Assembly: GCF_016909015.1 (NCBI RefSeq)
Contig: NZ_JAFBFA010000029.1
Coordinates: forward strand, 1 to 64,000
From: Gracilibacillus alcaliphilus
Lineage (GTDB): Bacteria; Bacillota; Bacilli; Bacillales; Amphibacillaceae
Direction of reading: 5' to 3'
DNA: 64,000 nt
The notes beneath the pieces are model-generated. The model searched no databases, was not told the DNA's origin, and worked only from the letters and a program-made list of their open reading frames with translations. Every line of letters starts with the position of its first letter. Within the stretch, counting starts at the first letter, position 1. Both the position numbers and the translations under genes were made by a program. Shown one piece after another: positions 1 to 5,639 of the stretch.

Positions 1-207
1 TCTGACCCGAATACTTCATTTAGTCCCTCTTCTTGTAGTAGTGTTAATCTATCAACGGAAGCAGATATTAAAAAAAGGATAGGGGAGTATTATCAGCTGT
101 TTAGTTATCTCGATCTCGTAGGAACAGGCGAACAAGTATATCATGAAATATTAAGTAACTGGAATGCAGACAAAGCGTATCAGGTTAATAGCTGTGGTAA
201 CTGGTAA
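1..207 (+). CDS. C-terminal end of an unidentified protein (5' end outside window)
   Basis: An open frame runs from the first base to a TAA at 205-207 and encodes 68 residues with no internal Met. It is therefore the tail of a gene that begins left of the window. The peptide is Ser-rich at first and then reads as an ordinary soluble sequence ending in Cys-Gly-Asn-Trp. A strong terminator follows 50 bases later, which supports a real gene end. I do not recognise the family. It lies inside the putative integrated element, so a phage or element cargo gene is possible. Confidence 0.4.
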   Translation, partial: SDPNTSFSPSSCSSVNLSTEADIKKRIGEYYQLFSYLDLVGTGEQVYHEILSNWNADKAYQVNSCGNW

Positions 208-258
208 GCATTGTTAAAGAGGCGTTGCCATAAGACCGCATAAAATAATAGCTATATA

Positions 259-317
259 TTGTTTAGTCCTTATCTTTTTTTATTATTTTGGATAAGGACT
301 AAACAATTTTTGTTTTT
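259..317 (+). terminator. Rho-independent terminator after the partial first gene
   Basis: A 16-bp perfect stem (259-274 with 291-306) starting TTGTTTAG is separated by a T-rich loop and followed by a T tract at 307-317. It closes the partial gene at 1-207. Confidence 0.75.
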
Positions 318-341
318 ACAGTAAAATTTATTAGAAGACTT

Positions 342-381
342 TCCACCATTAGGATTTGAACCTACAGTACCTTGGTGGTGA
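342..381 (-). other. tRNA-like T-arm relic
   Basis: Read on the minus strand, 352-362 gives GGTTCAAATCC, the consensus tRNA B-box/T-loop. It is followed by an acceptor-like ATGGTGGA, and a CCACCA segment upstream (371-376) can pair with TGGTGG. No anticodon arm or D arm can be built, so this is at most the 3' scrap of a tRNA or a tRNA-like hairpin, as often left in phage and integrative elements. Chance similarity is possible. Confidence 0.25.
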
Positions 382-405
382 GGGCATTATTTTTTTCTAA
401 TGATA

Positions 406-549
406 TTATTGTCCCTGATTAGTCATATTCGTTGCATTAGAAAGTAATTTTTGCATTTGGCCTCCTTGGCCTTGATTATTCATCATATTGAAAGCTGCAA
501 CACCTATACCGATTGAACCAAGCACAGAAAGCCATGGAATATTTCTCAT
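406..549 (-). CDS. Small hydrophobic protein, 47 residues
   Basis: A 47-codon frame on the minus strand starts at ATG 549-547, eleven bases after a good ribosome site (AGGAGATGAT). Residues 4-20 form one hydrophobic Gly/Val/Ala segment (PWLSVLGSIGIGVAAF), so the protein is probably membrane-inserted. The rest is an Asn/Gln/Gly-rich tail (NNQGQGGQ). It resembles the short DUF3918/YrzQ-type proteins of Bacillaceae in length and layout, but I cannot confirm that family. It is too short for usual gene calling. Confidence 0.5.
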   Translation of the reverse strand: MRNIPWLSVLGSIGIGVAAFNMMNNQGQGGQMQKLLSNATNMTNQGQ

Positions 550-728
550 AATAAGATCATCTCCTGAATGTAATTATCGGCTTTTGAAGCCTTTTTTATT
601 TTGTGAAGAAGAAATAAAAAAATGTGTGGAAATCATTTCTCTTCAACATAAAAAAACCTAAAGAATGAATGAAAAATTTAAAATGATTCAAACTAAAATG
701 TGTCAATTAAAATTGTGTGAGGTAAGCC

Positions 729-992
729 GTGAAAAGAATCATTACTCTAATAATAGCTAGTGCTATCTCAATTGGTGTTTTATCAGCATGTACAATGGAT
801 AACGACAATGAGATGGATGATCAGCCAGACGATATCAATTATACGCCTGAACGTAATAATAATGGGAGACCAGATATAGATACTGACCCACGTGATGTAA
901 GAGAGCCAAATGAATATGACACACCTTTTAATATGGATGAAGAAGAGCCAGATCTTGACGAAGAACCTTCTGAGGAAAGAAGAGGTTATTAA
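729..992 (+). CDS. Small acidic lipoprotein, 87 residues
   Basis: The gene starts at GTG 729, six bases after GTGAGG. Residues 1-20 are a lipoprotein signal peptide (MKRIITLI... with lipobox LSAC, Cys21), so the mature protein should be lipid-anchored on the outer face of the membrane. The mature part is highly charged and Asp/Glu/Asn/Pro rich, with repeated Asp-Asn and Glu-Glu-Pro runs and no recognisable domain. It is followed by its own terminator at 1037. Function unknown; probably a short surface protein carried by the integrated element. Confidence 0.65.
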   Translation: MKRIITLIIASAISIGVLSACTMDNDNEMDDQPDDINYTPERNNNGRPDIDTDPRDVREPNEYDTPFNMDEEEPDLDEEPSEERRGY

Positions 993-1036
993 TTATTCTC
1001 TATAAAAAATGCACTTACTATTCACTTAGTATGTAG

Positions 1037-1070
1037 CAAGCCCCTCATGTGGTGAGGGGCTTGATCTTTT
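1037..1070 (+). terminator. Terminator of the lipoprotein gene
   Basis: An 11-bp perfect stem CAAGCCCCTCA/TGAGGGGCTTG with a 5-base loop is followed by ATCTTTT. Confidence 0.8.
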
Positions 1071-1211
1071 ATTAATTATTATTTATACTATACATATTAT
1101 CTGATCGAAGTAAGATATAAAAATATTTTATTTTTCAACATTTCACTTTTATCTGACTTAGAATATGGCGTTTTCGCTTATCTCGTTGGAGCAACTTTTA
1201 AAGCTGAAAAC

Positions 1212-1430
1212 GTGGCAAAAGCTATTGATGTCGAGGGTTCGCTTGACGTTGGAGAACTTTACGAAATCATGGGTGTGTTTTCTTCCAGTGATAAAAATAT
1301 GATTCGTTTTGCTTTACAATGCTTCAACAGTTCCATTGACGATATTAAACTGGCTGACGTCATGCATGGCTTAGATGGCCAAAACATAAAAGTGATTAAA
1401 CAAGCGATAGACCTGTTATGGAGGTCATAA
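1212..1430 (+). pseudogene. Probable 5'-truncated gene fragment, 72 residues from GTG
   Basis: The frame from GTG 1212 to TAA 1430 has no convincing ribosome site. The same frame remains open and protein-like upstream (Tyr-Gly-Val-Phe-Ala-Tyr-Leu-Val-Gly at 1164-1190) before dissolving into AT-rich sequence. This suggests the tail of a longer gene whose 5' part has been lost. The peptide is a mixed helical sequence (GELYEIMGVF... IKLADVMHGL...) with no family I recognise. It may be unexpressed; a weak GTG start cannot be excluded. Confidence 0.35.
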
Positions 1431-1543
1431 ATAGAATAAAAATTTTGGCAAATTAAAACGGTCGGTTATAATTTGAATAAGTTAATTCGGAAGTGTTTAA
1501 TTCAATATCATAAATAAAATAGTCATGATTGGAGGGAATCAGG

Positions 1544-1708
1544 ATGAAACCAAAGAAATTTTTACGCAATTTAGGTGTTTCTATTGGAATCACAAGTGTT
1601 ATATTCTTTAGTTCAGCGATTACAGCCTCGGCAATGACTCCACTAAAATGTGAACCAACGTGGAATGGAGGCATGAAAGTACATTATGCTCCCATTCAGG
1701 TTCGATGA
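1544..1708 (+). CDS. Short secreted peptide precursor, 54 residues
   Basis: ATG 1544 lies three bases after a strong site (GGAGGGAATCAGG). Residues 1-30 form a classical Sec signal peptide: Lys/Arg-rich start (MKPKKFLRN), a hydrophobic core and an Ala-Ser-Ala cleavage site before Met31. The predicted mature peptide has only 24 residues, with one Cys and Trp, ending PIQVR. A strong terminator follows 13 bases after the stop, so the gene is a compact single unit. It could be an exported signalling or antimicrobial peptide, or the start of a decayed secreted protein. Nothing in the sequence decides this. Confidence 0.55.
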   Translation: MKPKKFLRNLGVSIGITSVIFFSSAITASAMTPLKCEPTWNGGMKVHYAPIQVR

Positions 1709-1721
1709 CATCACACAAAAT

Positions 1722-1763
1722 AAAAAAGCCTATCTTCCCGTACAGTTGATAGGCTTTTTTATT
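1722..1763 (+). terminator. Terminator of the secreted-peptide gene
   Basis: A 13-bp perfect stem AAAAAAGCCTATC/GATAGGCTTTTTT with a 13-base loop; the T run is part of the stem, so it can also work on the minus strand. Confidence 0.8.
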
Positions 1764-1779
1764 TTGTTTAAAAATACAA

Positions 1780-1826
1780 GTACACACGTTCTTATTTTTG
1801 TGCTACCCTAATAGAAACAAACGTTC
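1780..1826 (+). promoter_or_regulatory. Two imperfect LexA-like (SOS) half-symmetric boxes
   Basis: GTACACACGTTC at 1780-1791 and AAACAAACGTTC at 1815-1826 each differ by one base from the Gram-positive LexA core GAAC-N4-GTTC. They lie upstream of, and next to, the ribosome site (AGGAGG, 1831-1836) of the YolD-type operon. LexA control of yolD-linked operons is known in Bacillus and its phages; binding here is inferred. Confidence 0.35.
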
Positions 1827-1843
1827 TTATAGGAGGCATACAA

Positions 1844-2035
1844 TTGAAACCTAATGAGAAAATTATGATTTATTATATGGACAAAAGCAATAAAGTCACT
1901 CAACGCATTATAAGGATCATAGAGATTAAAGACACACACATTATTGCTTACTGCTACTATCGCAAGCAGGTGCGGAGTTTTAAACGGGCGAACATTTTAT
2001 CATATGGATCGGCAAGAAAGAGGGTAGGAGCATGA
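1844..2035 (+). CDS. Small YolD-operon protein (short WYL/YolD-associated type), 63 residues
   Basis: TTG 1844 follows AGGAGG by seven bases. The 63-residue product is a basic beta-rich domain: IMIYYMDKSN at the front, a hydrophobic IIRIIEI strand, then AYCYYRKQVRSFKRANILSY. The layout 'bind... I.AYCYLRKQ.R.F...NILS' is common in small proteins encoded next to yolD in Bacillaceae and is loosely like a WYL-type fold. The stop overlaps the start of yolD (ATGA at 2032-2035), indicating translational coupling. SOS control is suggested by LexA-like boxes upstream. Its partner polymerase gene (uvrX/umuC type) is not in the window. Confidence 0.55.
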   Translation: MKPNEKIMIYYMDKSNKVTQRIIRIIEIKDTHIIAYCYYRKQVRSFKRANILSYGSARKRVGA

Positions 2036-2348
2036 ATGTCAATGATCGAGGAAATAAAAAGTGGTCAGCTATGACGTTGCCAGAACATGTTGTTGAACTT
2101 AAAAAGTTGAGAAAAGAAGTGTCACTACAACAAAAACCAACAATTGATGAACAACAATTTCAGGAGTTTAATTTTCGTTTGGCTTTAGCCCAAAAAGACA
2201 ATTTATTAGTAGAGGTTAGCTACTATCAAGACGGTGAGATTAAGTCCGTAAAGGCTATATAGACATGATTAATTATGCAGATGATTATATAGTTGTTGGT
2301 CAACGCAAGTTTTATCCAACTGATATAACAGACGTCACTATATTATAA
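2032..2348 (+). pseudogene. yolD-like gene broken by a frameshift
   Basis: ATG 2032 opens a YolD-family reading frame: DRGNKKWSAM near the start, a central helical region, then LVEVSYYQDGEIKSVKAI and a stop at 2260-2262. The normal family C-terminus continues immediately in another frame (2256-2348: YIDMINYADDYIVVGQRKFYP, ending DVTIL). A single-base change near 2253-2258 therefore cut the gene to 76 residues instead of about 105. YolD proteins accompany Y-family translesion polymerases in SOS-regulated Bacillus operons. With no polymerase nearby and a broken frame, this copy is probably nonfunctional. Confidence 0.7.
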
Positions 2349-2364
2349 AAAAATAGCACCATTT

Positions 2365-2739
2365 TTAGGTGCCCATCTTGTATTCGACGGATTCAAACAG
2401 TTCTTCAATAATACCTCTCACTTTCTTTCTAATCGCAGGGTTATAATAACTGCGCTGTTCTTCTTGGTTTCCCAAAATAAAAGTATATACGGTAAAGTCA
2501 CCTCTTTGGCCTGACCGCACCACTTTCAGCTTATGATCCAGCATTTTTATTTTTAAAACTTGCCGTTCTTCCTTTGCCATCTGTATAGATGATTCTAACA
2601 GATTTATAAATGGTTCGTTGATCCGGAATATATGACTTTTATGGATTTGTTTCAAATCATACTCTAATACCTTAATGACCATGGACAAAAACAAGTACCT
2701 GCTAGCTATTTTATATTCTTCATCAGATAAATATCGCAA
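2365..2739 (-). CDS. Conserved hypothetical protein, probably SOS-controlled, 124 residues
   Basis: The product begins (M)RYLSDEEYKIASRYLFLSM and continues as a helical, basic protein with RSGQRGDF and a C-terminal RSYYNPAIRKKVRGIIEELF helix. I recognise the general type from YolD-containing loci in Bacillaceae but know no function. I chose TTG 2739 as start because AAGGAG lies eight bases before it; the upstream GTG 2748 overlaps that ribosome site. A perfect LexA core (GAACATTTGTTC) lies 22 bases upstream, so SOS induction is likely. The gene converges on the broken yolD. Confidence 0.6.
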   Translation of the reverse strand: MRYLSDEEYKIASRYLFLSMVIKVLEYDLKQIHKSHIFRINEPFINLLESSIQMAKEERQVLKIKMLDHKLKVVRSGQRGDFTVYTFILGNQEEQRSYYNPAIRKKVRGIIEELFESVEYKMGT

Positions 2740-2760
2740 GATGTTCACTCCTTAAAAAAA

Positions 2761-2772
2761 GAACATTTGTTC
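2761..2772. promoter_or_regulatory. LexA/SOS box between divergent genes
   Basis: The perfect palindrome-type core GAAC-ATTT-GTTC, flanked by A and T, matches the Gram-positive LexA (DinR) consensus. It lies 22 bases before the minus-strand gene at 2739 and 31 bases before the plus-strand small frame at 2803, so it could control both. LexA binding is inferred from the match. Confidence 0.65.
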
Positions 2773-2802
2773 TCATTATATAAGTTAGGGAGTAAATTAT
2801 CA

Positions 2803-2934
2803 ATGGCAATTTTATCAAATGAAACTGAGTATATATTATATAGAAGAAATTTTTATATTAAAAAAGACAAAGATTTTTCCGGGGTTGAATTGGGGTTGAA
2901 ATTAAAATTATTTAAAAATAAACAAGCAAAATGA
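2803..2934 (+). CDS. Small basic peptide, 43 residues
   Basis: ATG 2803 follows AGGGAG by about ten bases. The 43-residue product is Lys/Tyr/Phe-rich: MAILSNETEYILYRR, then DFSGVELGLKLKLF and a basic tail. It lies between the LexA box and the tRNA-derived attachment site, the spot where integrase tails are often found. The Gly-Val-Glu-Leu-Gly stretch faintly recalls integrase C-termini but there is no catalytic Tyr motif. It may be a short SOS gene, an integrase scrap, or noncoding. Confidence 0.3.
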   Translation: MAILSNETEYILYRRNFYIKKDKDFSGVELGLKLKLFKNKQAK

Positions 2935-3010
2935 AGCATAATATAAACTATTAATATTCCAATAAAACCTTATCAATCATAAAGGTTGTTACTTAGCCTT
3001 ATCAAAAACT

Positions 3011-3057
3011 ACAGCCTTCTAAGCTGTGGGTCGGGAGTTCGAATCTCTCCTGGGACG
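3011..3057 (+). other. 3' half of tRNA-Arg(TCT): attachment-site scar
   Basis: 3011-3027 is a perfect anticodon arm ACAGC-CTTCTAA-GCTGT with anticodon TCT. It is followed by a variable region, a T-arm GGGAG-TTCGAAT-CTCTC (3033-3049), the 3' acceptor strand CTGGGAC and discriminator G. The matching 5' acceptor (GTCCCAG) and D-arm are absent upstream, so this is half a tRNA. Elements that integrate into tRNA 3' ends leave exactly such a duplicate. I infer that 1-3010 is the distal end of an integrated element and that the intact tRNA-Arg lies left of the window. Confidence 0.8.
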
Positions 3058-3069
3058 TTTCTAAGATAA

Positions 3070-3107
3070 ATGCCAATCCCTTTTGTTATTAAGGGCTTGG
3101 TATTTTT
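3070..3107 (+). terminator. Terminator, probably the native tRNA-Arg terminator
   Basis: A 13-bp stem ATGCCAATCCCTT/AAGGGCTTGGTAT with one mismatch and one wobble is followed by TTTTTG. It starts 12 bases after the tRNA scar. It likely ended the original tRNA transcript and was separated from the intact tRNA by the insertion. Confidence 0.65.
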
Positions 3108-3311
3108 GTTTATTAGCTTATCTCGGCAACCTATTTCAAGATTTTGTGGGATTTCCACCCAAGTGGGGGATAAAGATTCCTCCTACTAAATAATAGCCCG
3201 ATCTATCTGGTGAATGTTTGAACAATCTTCTTTCTAAAAATATGATTTTTATAAATGATAAAGTAATACCAACCTGCTTGTTTTATCTTTAGTAATTGAT
3301 CTAGAAAATAC

Positions 3312-3352
3312 AAAGCAGCCGTCCTCAGCATTTCGTGAGAACGGTTGCTTTC
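3312..3352 (-). terminator. Terminator of the coiled-coil gene
   Basis: The inverted repeat AAAGCAACCGT/ACGGCTGCTTT (minus strand, one wobble) starts just downstream of the stop at 3360 and is followed by a T-rich stretch. Confidence 0.55.
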
Positions 3353-3359
3353 GTCTATA

Positions 3360-3755
3360 TTAACTTTCCATTTTTAGAATATATAACTCCCGATCATGCT
3401 CGCCAATTTTCTTATCAAAATAGTCAAGGTCCTTTTTACGGACAAAAGACTCAAGCTGTTTCTCAATTCTGGTTTGCCCTTCCATAAGATTACCTGCGTT
3501 TTCAACCAAGATGTCTTGCTTCCTCTCAAAGGTATCTTGCTTTTCTTTTAGCCCACCTACATCTGTTTTTAAGTCGTTTACATCTGTTTTTAGCCCACCT
3601 ACATCTGCTTTTAAGTCGTTTACACCTGTTGTTAGTCCACCCACATCTCTTTTTAGTTCGGCGAACCTTTTTTCGGTATTCTCCGATAGATCTTTTAACT
3701 GTTTGAGGATTGCAACTTGTCCATCAATAAGCTGATTGATGAATTTTTCCGCCAT
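3360..3755 (-). CDS. Coiled-coil protein with 14-residue repeats, 131 residues
   Basis: ATG 3755 follows GAAGGAGCG. The protein is soluble and almost entirely helical: a front part MAEKFINQLIDGQVAILKQL, then heptad-pair repeats of the form LK-DVGGLK-DVND over residues about 36-72, and a charged C-terminus. The DNA repeats in units of 42 bases. Proteins of this type occur across Bacillaceae and phages as predicted coiled coils of unknown role, sometimes called apolipoprotein-like or hypothetical. It is the first gene on the chromosome side of the tRNA scar, with its own terminator. Confidence 0.6.
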   Translation of the reverse strand: MAEKFINQLIDGQVAILKQLKDLSENTEKRFAELKRDVGGLTTGVNDLKADVGGLKTDVNDLKTDVGGLKEKQDTFERKQDILVENAGNLMEGQTRIEKQLESFVRKKDLDYFDKKIGEHDRELYILKMES

Positions 3756-4053
3756 TTTGTTCGCTCCTTCTGCCTTATTTAAGTATTATTTATTTTCCGC
3801 CATTTTATCGCTTTGGTCAAGGGAGCATATTCTTATTATTAATTGCGGTTTGTTAAAGAAAATAGTGCTTTTCTATCAAAAAAGTTCTATATGTCTGTCC
3901 TTTTAGATGGAAATAGTAATGTAAGTTATTTTTTTAGGTGAGACAGTTTCTTCATTAAACCCCTTCAGTGGTAGTGTATTTAGCAAAAGGAACTGAACAA
4001 CCTTCTAACGCAAAAGGATTTACATTTGGCTGATTCCACAAACCGCAGCTTGA

Positions 4054-4233
4054 GGAATAGCAGGTGAAGAAATCAATTTCCTTTTGACTTCGGCTAATTA
4101 TGTAGAAGTCAAGTATTTTCAAGCAGGTAATATAAACATCATTAAAGGCTACACAGATGCCATTAATTATTATATAGAGACATACATCATGATTGGAAAG
4201 AAAAAACTCGATATATTAGGTGTTGTTATATGA
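4054..4233 (+). pseudogene. Remnant of a second yolD-like gene (C-terminal part)
   Basis: The frame ending at TGA 4231-4233 reads EINFLLTSANYVEVKYFQAG, then INIIKGYTDAINYYIETYIMIG, ending LDILGVVI. Aligned by eye it matches the C-terminal half of the broken yolD at 2032-2348 (EFNFRLALAQ...VEVSYYQDGEIKSVKGYIDMIN). There is an in-frame stop just upstream (4051) and no start codon, so this is a decayed copy. It lies outside the tRNA scar, so it belongs to an older insertion or to ancestral chromosomal sequence. Confidence 0.55.
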
Positions 4234-4285
4234 TAAAAAATGTCTTGAGAGAATCTGGGCATAAACAGGTATAAACAAACCTGTA

Positions 4286-4386
4286 AAAGCTTATTATTAA
4301 GAAAAGAGCAAAAACTGCGAGGAGTCAGTTTTACAGATAGCCAAGTTTTATCTTATGACGGTTTCTTTTCCCGACTCCTAGTATAA
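4286..4386 (+). pseudogene. Remnant of the YolD-partner gene
   Basis: A short frame ending at TAA 4384 reads LLLRKEQKLRGVSFTDSQVL then SYDGFFSRLLV. It resembles the tail of the small gene at 1844-2035 (YYRKQVRSFKRANILSYG). Together with 4054-4233 it suggests a decayed YolD-type pair, here in reversed gene order. The similarity is short, and the identification is inference. Confidence 0.35.
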
Positions 4387-4423
4387 ATAACCAAGTATTA
4401 GGGTAAGTTATCTCCTGTTACCC

Positions 4424-4452
4424 TTGAGTAACGGGGCAATACACATTATAAT
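4424..4452 (+). promoter_or_regulatory. SigA-type promoter of ysoA
   Basis: TTGAGT (4424-4429), a 17-base spacer and a perfect TATAAT (4447-4452) lie just before ysoA. Its position rules out the longer TTG start at 4424 for that gene. Confidence 0.65.
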
Positions 4453-4492
4453 GAAACCTACACAACTATTAACAGGAAAGGCAGGTGACCTA

Positions 4493-5476
4493 ATGAGAGA
4501 AAATCAAGAGAAAATAATTATGCTGCCTCAGTGGAGGGAACAACTAGAACAGCGGGCGACACAGGCTATGCAGGATAATCACTTTAGAGAGGCATATGAT
4601 TATTTTCACCAATTAACAGAGAACGGTGTCCATTCACATGAAGTAATGACAGGAAAATTGATTTGCATGATGGAATTAAATATGCAGATGGAAGCAGAAG
4701 AATTATGTGAACAGCTGATAGCTAAGAAAGATCATTATTACCCTTCCTATATACATATATATGCAACGTTGTTATTTCAGTTAAGTAAGTATGAAGAAGT
4801 CATGTTCCTGATTGATGATGCACTAAAAGAAGAGATACCTGATCATATCAGAAGCCAGTTACAGCATGTATATCAGTTAAGCGAAGAGCTTCAGCACCAA
4901 GAAGATGAGAAATCTTTTACAGAAGTAACGGCACAGTTGGAACAAGCGATTGATAGTAATAACAGTCGGCAACAATGGTATATGATCAAGCGGCTGATTG
5001 GAATGGGAATCTACAAACGAATTTCCATCTATCAGGAGTTACTTACTCGTTCAGATATTCACCCGGTTGTCAAAACAGCGCTATTAGAATATTTTCAAAA
5101 GGCAGAAATCAAGACACCCATACATATTGAAAAATTTAATTTAACAGCTGATTTAATGTTGAAACTAGAGGAGCCGATCATCCCTGCCTCATTTTTTTCA
5201 GGTGTTACGTACTACTTAGATGATGTCCTGCAAGAAGATCCAACGAAATATCAAATGATTCAATTTATATTAGAGCGTTTTGCTTATGTATATACGCCAT
5301 TTTTGCCGCAGAAAGAGGATTATCAATTATTGGCAGAGGCCTTATTACATTATGTCAGTAAAAGTTTTCAGTTGCCGGATGAAGCAAGCCAGAGTCATGA
5401 GGCTGTTATGAAACAGCATTATCTGGATATGATTACACTATCCGATAAGTTGTACACTTCTATCTTAGATATTTAG
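4493..5476 (+). CDS. ysoA: TPR-repeat protein YsoA
   Basis: This 327-residue soluble helical protein precedes tig, as ysoA does in Bacillus subtilis. Helical pairs typical of tetratricopeptide repeats are visible around residues 15-110 (AMQDNHFREAYDYFHQL; LICMMELNMQMEAEELCEQL; ATLLFQLSKYEEVMFLI). The role is unknown; TPR proteins bind partner proteins. I chose ATG 4493 because GCAGGTGA lies close before it and because the promoter TATAAT at 4447 lies downstream of the longer possible start. Confidence 0.75.
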   Translation: MRENQEKIIMLPQWREQLEQRATQAMQDNHFREAYDYFHQLTENGVHSHEVMTGKLICMMELNMQMEAEELCEQLIAKKDHYYPSYIHIYATLLFQLSKYEEVMFLIDDALKEEIPDHIRSQLQHVYQLSEELQHQEDEKSFTEVTAQLEQAIDSNNSRQQWYMIKRLIGMGIYKRISIYQELLTRSDIHPVVKTALLEYFQKAEIKTPIHIEKFNLTADLMLKLEEPIIPASFFSGVTYYLDDVLQEDPTKYQMIQFILERFAYVYTPFLPQKEDYQLLAEALLHYVSKSFQLPDEASQSHEAVMKQHYLDMITLSDKLYTSILDI

Positions 5477-5527
5477 CATATAAAGGTCAAAATAAATTGC
5501 AAAAAAATAATACATACATTATTATTA

Positions 5528-5555
5528 TTGAAAGCAAATGCAATTGTGTTATAAT
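5528..5555 (+). promoter_or_regulatory. SigA-type promoter of tig
   Basis: TTGAAA (5528-5533), 16 bases, TATAAT (5550-5555), with a second overlapping TATAAT at 5555-5560. The tig start codon is 80 bases further on. Confidence 0.55.
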
Positions 5556-5639
5556 ATAATGGTTGCAATTTGCGTTCGGTCGGGGTAAATAGAATGAACG
5601 ACAAAATATACAAAGTTTTTATGTTGGAGGGAATTTAGA

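Noticed and set aside
1453..1674. 73-codon minus-strand frame
   Set aside because: It overlaps the 54-residue secreted peptide gene on the plus strand, which has a better ribosome site, signal peptide and terminator.
2803..2934. Calling this frame an integrase
   Set aside because: The likeness is limited to a few Gly/Val/Leu residues, and no catalytic Arg/His/Tyr motif is present.
3511..3735. 74-codon plus-strand frame of Ser/Phe repeats
   Set aside because: Antisense of the repeated coiled-coil gene.
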